Shown here one piece after another: positions 1 through 11,414 of a DNA stretch of 64,000 nt. The notes below the pieces were generated by a model. That model had not been told where the DNA came from and did not search any database. It was given only the letters and a program-made list of their open reading frames with translations. Numbering within the stretch: the first letter of the stretch is position 1; each line of letters opens with the position of its first letter. The stretch covers positions 166,647 through 230,646 of the forward strand of contig JACGCN010000059.1 of assembly GCA_014905825.1 (NCBI GenBank). Direction: 5' to 3'. This DNA is from Lyophyllum atratum. Its lineage: Eukaryota; Basidiomycota; Agaricomycetes; Agaricales; Lyophyllaceae. Both the position numbers and the translations under genes were made by a program.

Positions 1-873
1 CGTCCACATCCAATGCCAAAAGGAACCTGCTAACGAAGTTGTACCCTCCAACAGTAGCTGTTGCCTCCACCAACTGTTGGTCATTCAAGAATTTCTTCAG
101 GTTTGCGAAGACGCGATCAGGAACCTTAGCCGTGTTGGTACTCCAATCCGTGAATGCCATCATCGCAGCAAGGGAGGCTCCTAAGGCGCTCGTCACGTCC
201 GCACCCTCTTTGAATGCAGGAGTGAGACGGATTGCACGAAGCTGCTTGGTCGTGAGACCCTCCGAGCGACCGACAGGTTCGTGTTGAAGCCTTTAATCAT
301 CTCGGTTATTCGCTGGCTGCTTGTGCGAAGTGAAGACGGATCAGCGCACCATTCATATGAGGCTTCATTTAATGTTGCTATCCGCAGGATCTATAATATT
401 CGTCAACGATGCGTAAAATTTGAATGTGGGGTGCGTGTCCGTACGATCAACTCTCTCATATTTCCAGGTATCGTTATGTTGCTCCTGATCACGCCGAAGA
501 GGCTGTTCCACGTCGATGCCACCAAGGGTGCGTTGAGCCTGAATACAGATTTAGCGACTCCGCATCATACTACGCCTTGACAGACTCACAAAACACCGTC
601 TAAAGCTAATAGAGTCCCATTAACTCGTCTGGCTCGGATCGCGTCTGCTATCTTGGTTTGATCGAAATTCATGAATACTCCATGGTGCGTTGCGAAAGGA
701 TGGGGGTAGAGTCTCACCGGATCAGTACCAGGCGCGGGGAACATGTATGGAACACGGGCAGGGAAATTGTCGTCCCGCCTCTCTACCACAAGTGGCTCCG
801 AGATTGCCCTGCCTAACGAGCTGAGCGCGAGACCGACGACCGTCACCAACAGGAGAAGGGGCTTAAGAGTCAT
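1..873 (-). CDS. Secreted carboxymuconolactone decarboxylase (CMD/AhpD-like) family protein, 3' end outside window
   Basis: Four exons can be joined in frame: 873-590, 538-445, 390-350 and 290-1, all with GT-AG introns. The product starts with a hydrophobic signal peptide (about residues 1-23) and continues into a CMD-type fold. Seen in order are ALDGVLLNAPLVASTWNSLF, the helix RELIILRIATLNEASYEW, the segment QHEPVGRSEGLTTKQL and the C-terminal ATATVGGYNFVSRFLLALDV. These match the layout of fungal gamma-carboxymuconolactone decarboxylase-like proteins. The classical AhpD CxxC pair is not visible in the part present, so peroxidase activity is not suggested. The substrate is unknown. The reading frame is still open at position 1, so the last residues and the stop lie outside the window. 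Family call is good; role is inference. Confidence 0.8.
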
Positions 874-1259
874 GATTCCTGAGAGAAGTCGACAGAAGAA
901 GCCATGTACAGGAAAGCATTTCCTTTATACCGTTCTCAGTGAGATCGCGTGAGGACGAACTCTACTCGAGTATACGTAGTCGATATCCATTCGGTATTCT
1001 GATTGGTTCCATGTGTAGATGCTTACCCTCGCCCTTCCATAAAAGGGTACCACGTCTGGCACATGAACTCCGCAAGGTCTTCCGTGAACTGATTCAGCCT
1101 GAGAGCGTGAGATTGACGTCTGTAAAGTTCGCTTAAATATTTACATGCAATCCAGCCAAATGTGTACCCAAAGACCCTGTGTAAGTAACGCTAATGTAAA
1201 TGATAAATGATAAACGAGGGGTCGTGCTTCTATCGAAGACGATAAGAGAAGGATGAAAA
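874..1259. other. Intergenic: CMD gene promoter and GH16 3' end
   Basis: This stretch lies upstream of the CMD-like gene and downstream of the GH16 stop, both on the minus strand. Apart from the TATA box I see no gene, RNA or repeat. Confidence 0.6.
923..929 (-). promoter_or_regulatory. TATA box of the CMD-like gene
   Basis: The minus strand reads TATAAAG about 50 bases upstream of the ATG at 873. The position suits a core promoter element; function is inferred from spacing only. Confidence 0.4.
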
Positions 1260-2477
1260 CTAAGTATAAACACGGAGTGAGTTGATCTCCCAATATGCTT
1301 CTCTGAAGCGGTCAGGGTTCCTATTCACAACTGGACGACTGTATCAGTCAAAGGGAGGTCCGCGAGAGCTCGCATTACTCACAATCGTCGCAACTGCCGG
1401 GTCCACAGCCCGCGGATGCAAAGGTTGCACCTGCCCAATCACCCTATATCACAAGAGTAAGACCAAGTGATCGGCGAAGGTCACAAAAAAAGAAACCCAC
1501 GCAAAAAGTGATGTCAAAAATAAGTTGATGCGCGTCGAAATAAGAGCGGTGGTCGCATGAATCAGGGGAGAACCGAGCCTCTGGAGGTCCCCAGCTTTCG
1601 TCGGGATTGACCGTCTTGGATCCACTGCTGACTGCGAAAGGGACAGAGGGGTCGTTTCGAGACCAGAACCAGACATTGATGCCTTTAGCACTCGCCCGTT
1701 CCAGGACATACCAACCGCCGCCGACATCGTTGAAGCCGGTGCCGTACGAGTTCGCCTTGGCGAAGGACGTACCACAGCCTTGATTGTAGTTCACATTGGC
1801 ATCGCAGTTTGAGGACACCGTTTGACTGTGACGGGAGGTGAGGAAAGCAAGTAGAATGCGGGACAGTGACATACCCGTTCTGCCCGCGTGGCTCTTGCAT
1901 AGAGCATCCAGGAGTGGTGTGTAAGGAGGCTAGGTTCTGTGTATTCGTATGAACGCCTGGGGTAGAACGTGTGTGTAATCTAGCGCAAAAGACGACCCGA
2001 ATTTGCTCACCCTCGATTATATCTATCTCTCCACCCTCAGGCCAACGGCCTCCGCTGCTCAGACTCCAAAAGGCGGGCCATGTACTGCACCCAACCGGCA
2101 TATGGGACATGTCGAGAACCACAACGGAGTCGCCATAAGCCTCGTTGGAGACGATACGAACACTATCGCGGCCTCGCGAGCTGGGAGGTACGACCTGATA
2201 GGCGTCGGCGCGCATCACGAATTTGTTGTGGGATGCTGAGAACCGTGAGGTCAGGAGCTTACGTGGTGCCAAGAGACGTACCGTAGGATAGATTCGCCGC
2301 TTCGGCAGCCCCCATGTCAACGTAGTTGACTCTTCCGTGTGTTGGATCGTCGAACGTCTCCCACCTCCATGTATTAAAAAAAGTAGTACCAATATAGGTG
2401 TCCTTGATGCAGTAGGCTTGCACTATGGTGGTGTAGCCGAGGGCGACCACTAAGCCTAGAGCATGCATTAAAACCAT
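1260..2477 (-). CDS. Glycoside hydrolase family 16 (endo-1,3(4)-beta-glucanase / laminarinase type)
   Basis: Six exons (2477-2282, 2235-2011, 1956-1875, 1825-1501, 1443-1383, 1330-1260) give 319 residues. A signal peptide (about residues 1-23) is followed by the GH16 catalytic domain. The active-site motif GEIDIIEG supplies the nucleophile and acid/base glutamates in the usual E-x-D-x-x-E spacing. Other family marks are GCSTWPAFWSLS before it, NTQNLASLHTTPGCSM after it, VGGGWYVLERA and the late TFCGDWAG block, ending in EINSLRVYT. Length and domain layout fit secreted fungal laminarinase-like enzymes acting on beta-1,3-glucan of cell walls. The start was chosen because it opens directly into the signal peptide; an upstream in-frame ATG at 2558 would put polar residues ahead of it. 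Exact linkage specificity cannot be read from sequence. Confidence 0.9.
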
Positions 2478-3119
2478 GGAGAGGGAAAGTACGATGGATA
2501 TCCGGGGCACGATAGTTGGGTGGTTATTTGTAGCTTGCGCTGGCGGCTGACGCCACAAAGAAGCGGGGAACTAAGCAAGTCTCATTTCTTGTTCGGCAGG
2601 ATGCATGAATGTGGGGATTCTGTTTTCGACCATCAGGCCCAGACTGTAGATCCAACTTTGGCCCATGATCCCGAAGAACACTGTATAGCAGACCCAGCTG
2701 TCTTCAGAGGAGAGTTTATGGCAAGGCATGTAGGATACACGGTGGCAATACGTTTGCCGTTGCAAGCTGAGAGCAAGGTGTGAGCGACGAGCGTGTCGTC
2801 GTCGAGGAGTAACTGCAGGATCACATGACCGCGTCGACTTGCGGAAATCGGAACATTCAACGCGCAGCCTGTCTTGTCTCTGAGTCTCTATGCATGCTAC
2901 TGAATCTTGTTTCGAATCCTGCGAGTATGGTGGTCCAGATTACGAGCATTAATAGGCATTTGTTTGACCTCTCTGGTGTCCTAACCACCTCACCTCGCAA
3001 TGTGGATCGAACTTCCCCTATACTTGTGTCTTGATTACGGGACCCTATTGTACCGTGTCTTATCCTGCGTATAAAGGTAGGCTCAAACTCTGGCGTCTGA
3101 CACCCATCCATACCAGAAG
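2478..3119. other. Divergent intergenic region between GH16 and the membrane-protein gene
   Basis: Promoter space for two divergent genes. A 75-codon minus-strand frame at 2633-2860 has no recognisable domain and no splice partners, so it is not called. A plus-strand TATA box is listed separately. Confidence 0.55.
3070..3076 (+). promoter_or_regulatory. TATA box of the single-pass membrane protein gene
   Basis: TATAAAG occurs about 45-50 bases upstream of the ATG at 3120, a plausible core promoter position. Confidence 0.4.
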
Positions 3120-3908
3120 ATGCTAAGTCGACAATTACCCACTCTCTGTCTCTTTTTCTTTGCCGTCAGCGTCTTCGCGCAACTACAGGAGATCAGTATG
3201 GATTCTGCGACCACCACTTACAATCCTCTACCTGTTTTTCCGGTCCCAACCGTGCCTTCGGGGGATGTTGTCTACAGTTACTCAACTCCCTCTCCATCTG
3301 ATACACCCATCTTACTCACCGATTTTTTGCCATCGTTCACGGATCCGGTAGATTCAGAATTCATGCCATTGTCTACGGATTCGGCAGAATTCATGCCACC
3401 TCCTCCCCAAATCTTTCCCACGTGGGCTATCCCGACTACCTCGGCCAGCTCGAACCCTTCCTCTCCAAATGTGGGAGCCATCATAGGTGCCGTTGTTGGT
3501 GCTGTCGTCCTCCTCGCGGCCGCAATAGCTGCCATCTTTTATTTCCGATGCCGAAAGGGTTCATCTCGTAACAAATTGGGGCGGTCGCCCCGCGGTAGCT
3601 GGCAGGACCTTGAAGGAAAGGGATATGGAGCAGCTGCACTCCCCGGGACCCCGGACCAGGCAAAGATGGAGCCTAGCACCGAGGACAATTACACGCACTA
3701 TCCATTCCGTGGACAGGGAAGATTTTCTGCCTTACCCAAGACCGCATCCCCCGCGGTTCATTCGCCCTCGGACCCTTTCTCAGATTCTCAAGCAGCCGCT
3801 CAGCACAGTGGTGGATTCAGTGACGACGAAGATAGTATCGAAATGCGTGTGAATCCCACCTCCCCTGTTGGTACGCAGAGGCAGTTTGATTGGGAGCGGA
3901 ATGTGTGA
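3120..3908 (+). CDS. Single-pass type I membrane protein, function unknown
   Basis: One uninterrupted frame of 262 residues. It has a signal peptide (about 1-20), a Ser/Thr/Pro-rich extracellular part rich in possible O-glycosylation sites (about 21-120), one membrane helix with small residues (GAIIGAVVGAVVLLAAAIAA, about 122-143), a basic stop-transfer segment (RCRKGSSRNK) and a Ser/Pro-rich cytoplasmic tail. The extracellular part contains an imperfect repeat, DSEFMP then SAEFMP, also visible at DNA level near 3357-3400. The layout resembles small fungal wall-sensor or Mid2-like membrane proteins common in basidiomycetes, but no enzyme or binding domain is visible. It is intronless, unlike most neighbours. 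Confidence 0.7.
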   Translation: MLSRQLPTLCLFFFAVSVFAQLQEISMDSATTTYNPLPVFPVPTVPSGDVVYSYSTPSPSDTPILLTDFLPSFTDPVDSEFMPLSTDSAEFMPPPPQIFPTWAIPTTSASSNPSSPNVGAIIGAVVGAVVLLAAAIAAIFYFRCRKGSSRNKLGRSPRGSWQDLEGKGYGAAALPGTPDQAKMEPSTEDNYTHYPFRGQGRFSALPKTASPAVHSPSDPFSDSQAAAQHSGGFSDDEDSIEMRVNPTSPVGTQRQFDWERNV

Positions 3909-4474
3909 TTACGATGTGGTTTCAATCGACCTGACCGAAATCTGGACCTGTAAGAATTCTTTCTCTTTTCTTATCGGGATGTCTGCTGAACAGCGCGAAC
4001 AGTCTTAAAAGCACAACGAACTCTTGACTTCCTTGTTCTAGATAGGATGTAGGAGTCGTCCTAAAATATCGCGACCGAAGCCGTCGTGTGCTCTATTTTC
4101 AGTGAGATAATCTCGTCGGCCTACTGACACAAAGCCTTCTATAAATAAATGAGGACACTATGCGATCCTCGTCGGCACATCCACGACGTCTCATGGATTG
4201 AACCTATCCAGTGACAGGTCGCGGAGCGTTTCAAACGACGATGCCTTATCTGGACAGCGACTCCTCCATGAGAGATCGACGTCGCCATCAATCCACCAGC
4301 TTTCTGTATTGCGCTTCATGCATTCGAGGTTGATCTAAGAAACAGCTGGTCAGAAGAAAATACATCAAATCGAATACGAAGTCGAGGTGCCCCAGAAATC
4401 GATCAAAGTGCAAGAATGGGTTACGCTCGTAGATAGATCGTACAATAGAGCCCTATACTGAGAATTTTCGGTGA
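3909..4474. other. Convergent intergenic region, 3' ends
   Basis: Lies between the stops of two convergent genes. No open frame of interest, RNA gene or repeat was recognised; it probably holds the two 3' UTRs. Confidence 0.55.
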
Positions 4475-5491
4475 TCAAAAAATTGAATTGACAAGTCCAC
4501 TTCCAATGGCAGAGCCTGCGGATTCGTATTCATGAGTTATGCGACTCTCCGACATTAACAGGCATTAAGCTTACCAGCTCCAAATCCAGCACCCCCAACG
4601 GCTGAATGAGCCAACTGCGGGTTTTTCAAAGATGTGAACATGAAGAGACGTGCAGCAATGCAACATAACGTACTGTACTGCCGAATTTGCCTCCAAATTT
4701 GCTCTTCTTCGAGGGATCCTGTGCATCAACATGAGGGTCTGGACCTGCTACCTGGCCTGGAGGCCCTGGCGGTGGAGGGCCACCGTAAGGGGAATATGCC
4801 TGGCCCGGTGGCGGAGGGCCCTGATAGCCACCAGGCTGGTAAGACGAGTAAGCAGGTGCCATTGGATAGCCAGCGGCCGACAGTGGTTTTTCAGAGTACG
4901 GGGTGGGGGCAGGCGACGGTAGGGTACCCTGCGGCTGCGGCAGCCTCTCGACGTAGCTCGAGGGAAGAAGACCTTCTCTTCCGTTTAGCCGACCAGTCCA
5001 CCAGTCGTCGTTTGTTTGGGCTAAGATGTCGATAACATCTCCTGCGCGGAACGATAGATCACCTAGATTCTAGTTGCGAAACCCAATCGCGGGTTAGTCG
5101 TCCTTCATTATAGAGCGGAAGAAGCACGCGCCTGGCCGGCTTCATTGTAATCCCATGCAGCTCTAGCTTGGAACAAGACACCGTGGGAGGCGGCGGCTGG
5201 TGGAGGTTCGTAGGGAGCAGGAGGGTCTGATGTGTACGCTGGTGTGGCCGCAGAGCTCGGTATGCTAGATGATGAGACGGTGACAGACAGTCTCTGTGTT
5301 TGCTGAACGAGAGCTGCCTCAGATTTGGATATCAAGGCGTCGGTTTTGAGGCCCAAGGCCTGCGGGGTGCTCGGAAGCCTTGAGAGAATGTCTCGTCCAT
5401 CATCGGTTGATATCTGTTTCTGAGCAACAAGAAATTCTATGTTTTGCTTCGTCTGAGAGAGAATGTGGGCAAGAAGAGGTGCAGCGTCCAT
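4475..5491 (-). CDS. Lsb1/Pin3-like SH3-domain protein
   Basis: Four exons (5491-5128, 5062-4674, 4614-4575, 4515-4475) give 277 residues. The N-terminal helical region (about 1-80) is followed by a Pro/Ser linker, one SH3 domain (about 112-165) with ARAAWDYNEAGQ, DLSFRAGDVIDI, DDWWTGRLNGREGLLPSSYV, then a Pro/Gly/Tyr-rich stretch with PPPPGQ repeats and a glycine-rich end (GGAGFGAG ... GSGLVNSIF). This is the layout of yeast Lsb1 and Pin3/Lsb2, which bind Las17/WASP and act at cortical actin patches and in prion modulation. Role here is transferred from family knowledge. The short tail is split over two exons of about 40 bp whose splice sites keep the frame. Confidence 0.8.
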
Positions 5492-5660
5492 GGCCGATCC
5501 TGGTCAACCTTCCAAGTTCCACAAATTCGCTCAGGTTATTATCACGTGCGTCTAATTATAACCTCCCCACTTCAGCCTTCAGGGCACACAAAGTACAGAT
5601 ACAGTTGGTATACAGGTCTAATAAATATCACTCATCACAACAGTCCCAGGTTTCTGTCCA

Positions 5661-8517
5661 TCATTGCCCCATACCTGCACCCCCGCTGTCCAGACTCCTC
5701 TGCATAAAAGATTGCAACATCTCATAATTGATGTTCGGGGGGATTGGATTCCGCATTCCGTTGTTCGGAGGCCGTGGCATACCCGCAGCCATCATAGCCT
5801 GTTGCTGGCCGATCCCCATGGTATTCATCATGCCCATACCACCATAATTTCCCGGAGGATGGGCATTACCGCCAAAAGCCATGTCTGCGTGCTGCTGCTG
5901 TGACTGTGGCGGATTATGCGACGCCATGTTCATCGCATTCATGGCGAGGGCGTTGTTGGTCCCAGGATTACTGCCAGGACCACCAACGCCTTGTGCCATC
6001 ATTGCCTGCCGCTGCATGTGTAATACCTTTTGCTGCTGAACATGCTTCATGAATTGCTCTCGTTGTTCTGGCGTCATCGCACTCATCCGAGCGCGGAATT
6101 CTGGATTGTTGGGATCAAGTCCTAGCAAGTTCGGCATGAGCTGTGATGACCTGGGCATTTCCAGAATTCCAGTAACGGGGAAGCAGGCGCCCGCAAGGCT
6201 GCCGCTACTGACTGGGAAAAACAGAATGTTGTTTCCCTGTTCACCTGACGGTCGCGTCCACGCTGCAACGGCATACTAAGATTACGTCTCAATAATTGCT
6301 TCCAAAAGAGTAACCAGAGGGGAGCTCACAGCGTTCCGGTTTAGCAGAAGTGTAGCCAGGTTTTTGTAGTTGGTCTCGTTTCCTTGAGGGTCTGCGATGT
6401 TGTGCTTTTGAGGCGCGAAGGTGCAGAGGGCGGGTCCTTGGCGTTTAATCCAAGCTTGAAGATCTGGCAATGGTACTGAGGGTTCACGCGCGGGCACTAG
6501 TGACATTGATGCTGGCCATGTCTCTACCCGACTGCGAGAAATCGTAAATCAATCAATCAACCAGTTCGTAGTCACAAAAATTACAAGCTCACCTCTCAGC
6601 CACATTTGGCGTACTCGCTACTACCCATACAGTGGTTTCTTTTTTATTCCCAAGCTGGTCTGTCCCACTGTACGATATAGTGCCTTGCCAAATAGGACTT
6701 GGACCCTTCCCGGTAATGCGTGGGTCGTTGGATGGCCCAGCCTGCGGTTGTGGAAGAGGAACGTTTGACTTTGTATCCATGTTGGACAGGCCAGCCATAT
6801 TCTGAGACGGCTGCATTGCCCGCGCTCGCTGCTGCTCCATCTTCTGAATCTGGGCAACCATTGCTGCATTTTGCGCCGGCGGCATGGGCGGCCGTGGCTG
6901 TGTCATCCCTGGAACAGAGCCAGATCCACTCGCGGTGCGTTTGTGACCAAGTTGTGCTGCGAGCGCCTGGGGATCCAGCCTAGCCTCAGGTTGGCTGGGA
7001 GGATGAGCCGCTTCCGGAAGCGTCTTTGGCATGGATGGTCCGGGTATCGGTAAACCCTGGCTTTGTATGGCGTTCTGATCCCGGATCTGACTCTGGGCTG
7101 GTGTTTGGGATGAGGCATTGTTTTTAGACATGGTTATGAATGCGGCTTTCAATTTTTCAGACAGAACTCGCTTCATTGCGAGGTCGTCTTGCAACGTTTC
7201 TACCAATGGTGCGTTTCCTGAAGCTTTTGCGTTCTGAAGGGAAAGAGTAACAACGCGCATCTGGTCGTCGAGAGTTTTCGCAGCCATCACCACAGTTGAC
7301 AAGTCATAACTGGATGGTGTAGGGTTTGTTCCACCGTTTCCTGGCACCTGGGCAGCTGGCACCTGAGCAACTGGAAGTTGAGCAGGCGGTTGTGCGATGC
7401 CTTGAGAGGAGGGTTGGACTAGGGGCTGGACCTTGACTTGGGGTGGAAGGAGGGGTGATGGTTTCGACTGCTTTAGAGGCGTCTTCGGCGTCTCCAACTT
7501 TGGAGAAACGTCGACAGCGGTGTGGGCTAGCCGGGCTCGTTTTGGATCCGGTGTAGTGTGTACATCTCCGGCACGCTTCATTGCTGAGGAAGTTGACTGT
7601 GTGAGGTATTGTTCGCTGTTGGGGAGAGATTGGCATACCCTTTTGAGGAGACATGGGGAATCCACCCAGAAGAACGGAATGCGGCGATCGCGTGGGGAAC
7701 CAAGGCTCCTTTGGCGCACCTGGAGCGACCTACATAAGAACTATTAGTCCACTGAGGCGCGCGTGCATGTGCATTGGTGTACCGCGGAGTGGAGGTCTGA
7801 AAAGCGAGTCAAGTTGGGCTGAATGTTGATAGTGCTAAAGTTGATGTTTCTCTAGGAAACCCATGAGAACATGCCACGGACCTAATGAACATAGAGTACC
7901 TTTTTGAATTCAGTGGGCATCGCCTCCCACGTAACGAAGTCTAACAGGGGAGAGTCGTTGCATTGTGGGTGCAACGCTGCATCAGGAGAGGCGCTTGCGA
8001 CGTGGAAGATATAACCAGGGCTAAGGCGAGCTTGCGGGGTAATAGTGTGCAAGATATCGAAAAACTGCGCGGTATTGGTGGAAAGTCACGTCTCAAAACG
8101 CAGAGCTCACCTCGATGGCGGCCACCAAACCGTCCAAGGCAGCCATACCTCTAGTTCCTCCAGAATTCGTGGACCCTATTCCAAGATTCATAGGCGCATC
8201 CTTCATTTCTTTCGTTACTGGCAAGTAGTCGATGAAGAATCGTTTACAGAGGATCGGTGAGGGCAGTGTATCTGCCGTAGCATACGTGACGAACGCCATC
8301 CGAGGCTGGAATCATTACTTAACCAGTGACACGAGCAACGGTGTGAAAAACCTACTTTGCAGCCGGGATTTGCTTCACTCAGGCGACGAAGCATCGGCGA
8401 GATATAGTCCAGGATGATGCGAAGCCATTCATTAGCCACTACCAGGGACGAGTCGACCACGAACGCAACGGCGAAGATGTCGGGTGCATGTTGTCCAGGA
8501 GCTTGCTCCGAGGCCAT
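5661..8517 (-). CDS. MED25: Mediator subunit 25-like protein with von Willebrand A domain
   Basis: Eight exons (8517-8356, 8305-8111, 8064-7900, 7851-7783, 7729-7639, 7583-6593, 6531-6330, 6275-5661) join in frame to 829 residues. The first five exons encode a Med25-type vWA domain: DIFAVAFVVDSSLVV, the PRMAFVTYAT strand, FFIDYLPV, GGTRGMAALDGLVAAIE, then SPGYIFHVASASPDA and CNDSPLLDFVTWEAMP. The middle is Pro/Gln-rich with a basic segment (DPKRARLAHT). A folded region (about 480-625) contains TISYSGTDQLGNKKETTVWV and LQAWIKRQGPALC; the tail is a Met/Gln/Gly-rich low-complexity region with EQREQFMKHVQQQ. Med25 is a Mediator tail subunit that contacts activators. The vWA call is strong; the rest is inferred. 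Confidence 0.78.
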
Positions 8518-9602
8518 GTCGCAAGAGGCGATGGACGGTGATTTCACCTGCGAAAGAGTATAGAGAGAGGGACGGCAGGGGGCACGACGACCAAATTGCA
8601 CCGAAACCGAGGCGGAGTTGCCATAAGGAGCTAACTTTGTCGACCCAATTTAAAAATAGCAGACACAGTTTACAACTTGGAAGTTGGCCACCATGTACTT
8701 AACTAGACATCACAGTTCAAACGTTCAAGTTTTGATGAAGAAACAGACTCCTTCCGAGATCCTCGAAAGCCACGATACACAGTTTTGGGCTAATCTGGGT
8801 CTACCGGCGAGTTTCATTTTTTTGAAAGAAGTATTATGTACAGTTTTACTGTGATACCGACACAGAGCAATCACAACGCGTTCCAGCCCGGAATCTTTGC
8901 GAGCAGCATCAATGAGGCTATAGGCTATTGCTGACTTATTCACTCCTAGGAGCGCGAGGAAACTCTAAGGCTCGTATATCTTGAAGTCCTCTCCGCTCTG
9001 GTGAGCATCCTCATCGACCTCTCTCGCCTCATGCTTGAGTGCGCCAGCTCTGCAGGTGACTCTAAATATAAAGCTACGTCGCGATAGTAACGTTCGTCTT
9101 GGTCCGCACCCGCGACTCTGGCGCCCATGATTCAGAAGGTAATCCATCACCCACCTCGGGGCGCAGTGCAATGTCGTTCCTGGATCTCAGTCGGTCGTAA
9201 TTTCAATGGCACATGCAGAACCGGTGGAAGTTCAGCTCAAGCTCCGGTTTCCACATCATAAGCCAAAGGTTTGTGAAGGTCCGCAGGTATCATCTGTGTC
9301 ATTGAACGGTAATCGCTTAGTCCTCCAGGCGTCGACGAACAACCGTTGTTGATTGTGGTCCTTCTAGTCGACTCCATCCAATCATGAACGACGTAACATT
9401 GTGAAGACATCGTAAAATTGATCCATGTAGGTTATCTACACATAAGATATATCAATTACATTGCAACGAGGAATATGTCTATGAGTTCCAGTAGATGGGT
9501 AAATTACACGGGCGAAAGTCGAGTCGTGATCCGTGACGAAGTGTGAAAGAGAGAGCCAATGTCGTGGGTAGATGTATGTTGAGAGCATGAGTCTGACGGT
9601 CA
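8518..9602. other. Intergenic, about 1.1 kb
   Basis: Promoter side of the MED25-like gene and 3' side of the dehydratase gene. Several short minus-strand frames (for example 8725-8943 and 8965-9171) show no domain, no conserved look and no sensible splicing. I see no RNA gene or repeat. Confidence 0.5.
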
Positions 9603-10661
9603 TTAGTTTGTTTTCAGGCTTTTTGATTTGAAGCTGGCGTCCTTCCCGAGAACCTTGCGTCGCTGTGCGATCATGTAGGTATACATGATGTACAAGCCTG
9701 TGAACGCCGAAGCATGAGCTCTAGATCGAAATAGAGTACAGAAATGCACATACCAGGCCACCAGATGGCGAAGAGCGCAGCGCGGCCGTAGTCAGTGGGT
9801 CTCCACATTCCATGGAGCCAAGACTGCCATCCAGGGAAGGGAGAAGAGGAAGGGAGGGTCGCGTAGATGAGGAACGCCTCGGACGACGCGCCCGTGGGGT
9901 ATAGCAAGTAAAAGGTCGTGTAACGCAGGTATAAGAGGAAGTACGGCTCATATCCAAGCAGATTGCATGCGTAGAATGAGTAGCGGATGACCTCTGTGAA
10001 GGACCAGGAGAGGATCATTGAGGTGTATATAGGGTTGGACCGGACCTATACAAAAATGTCAGCGTCTAGTATTCGTAGACGTGGAAGGGGATACATACAC
10101 CCTCGAACTGCTCCACAATACCCCAAACCAAGAAAAGTCTGCTCGCAACCTGGGCGGCGGTAGTCTGCAGGGGACTCCTGACCCACCCGAGCAGGACGTG
10201 TATCACTTCGAGTACCGCCAGGCTCTGCACGAAAGCGGTGGGCATGCCCACGCGCGCGTAGGTCGAAGTCGAGCGACGGTATAGTGGGCGAAGTGCGGGT
10301 GGGATACGAGACTCGAGAGATGCAGCAGAGATAATGCCGGAGCTTTTGAAGATGGAGATGTTAGAGAGGAAGCGCGAGAGAGTCGAAGAGGCGGTTTTTG
10401 CAGAGGTGCTGGGGTGGCCTGGGGCGCTACCATCGAGATTGAGGAGATGGATTAGTGTCAGGACGAGGATGTACGTCCATCCTAATGCTGAGACGATGTT
10501 GAAGGCAATCAGGTAGTACTTGACTAAAGGCGGCGTTGCTGTGGGAAACGCGTCAGTCGGTCGACGACTCTGGGGAGAACTGCTGGCTCACGTTTCTTCG
10601 CTTTGGACGCAGATTTAGGTGGGACGGGCGGGGCTGCTGCCGCTGTTTTAACATTGACCAT
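9603..10661 (-). CDS. PHS1: Very-long-chain (3R)-3-hydroxyacyl-CoA dehydratase (PHS1/HACD, PTPLA family)
   Basis: Four exons (10661-10592, 10538-10099, 10045-9754, 9697-9603) give 298 residues. The protein catalyses the third step of the fatty-acid elongation cycle in the ER membrane, removing water from 3-hydroxyacyl-CoA. Visible are several membrane helices starting with YYLIAFNIVSALGWTYILVL, the block SLAVLEVIHVLLGWVRSPL, SRLFLVWGIVEQF, WSFTEVIRYSFY, the conserved LRYTTFYLLYPTG-SE block that carries the catalytic Tyr/Glu pair in yeast Phs1, and a lysine-rich C-terminus (MIAQRRKVLGKD ... KSKSLKTN) suited to ER retention. A Ser/Ala-rich loop of about 60 residues after the first helix makes it longer than yeast Phs1 (217 residues). 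Ala/Pro-rich N-terminus before helix 1. Confidence 0.92.
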
Positions 10662-11414
10662 GATCGTGGATGGTGGTAGGAGCCAAAAGACTCAGAAAAT
10701 TCAATCCGGGGTTGCTTCTCGATCACATGGCTGTAACTACCTGGTAACTACCCTGACTTTCAACTTGCTGTCAACACAAAGAAATTTATTGGTTCAACGT
10801 CGTCACAGGTCGTAAAGAATCGTATCACCGAGCCCGGGTGGTGCATAAGTAGTAAGCGGGCAGTAAATACAAGAATGGGGGGTAGTTTTGCGAAAGAGCC
10901 TAGAATAAACAACAGAGCAGGCGACCTGTCCCAGCACTAGTATGTATACCAGAACAATTGTACGAAGGTATATAGAAGGTATTGTGCGTGAGTGGCTGTT
11001 GATATGCAGTGCAAAGCGTTGCGATGGTATAATAAGGAGCAGATGGTCATCCGGTTGAAGAACAGAAGTGAGTGAGTGAACAGTGTGAGAGAGAAGAGAA
11101 GAGAATATAAGTCAAGGAGCGTGGAAAGGACGAGAAACGAGCACCGCCTGTAGGTGTTTTCCGGGACAAAAGCGTGAATGACGATAGAAGATGTGCGGAT
11201 CCGGGATGTACAAGACAAGTCGAGGTGGGGTGGGGTATGAGTGGACTTGCGGGTATATTGCGGACTGGTTATGGTTATGTGTGGGGGAAAAGGATGCCAG
11301 GTAGTCAGCGCACTGAGTAACTGACCGCAGCAGCGCAGTGGCGGCGTGCATGTCGAGGCCCTGCCGGGAGTGTACAGCAGGGTCGGGCATCAGTGGAATC
11401 GCCTGTGAAAGAGT
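10662..11414. other. Intergenic, about 750 bp
   Basis: Upstream of the dehydratase gene and downstream of the first Psr1-like gene. Contains purine-rich runs near 11080-11105 but no convincing gene or RNA. Probably 3' UTR plus promoter. Confidence 0.5.

Noticed and set aside
2633..2860. 75-codon minus-strand frame with a short Leu/Asp-rich start
   Set aside because: Lies in promoter space between divergent genes and matches nothing I recognise.
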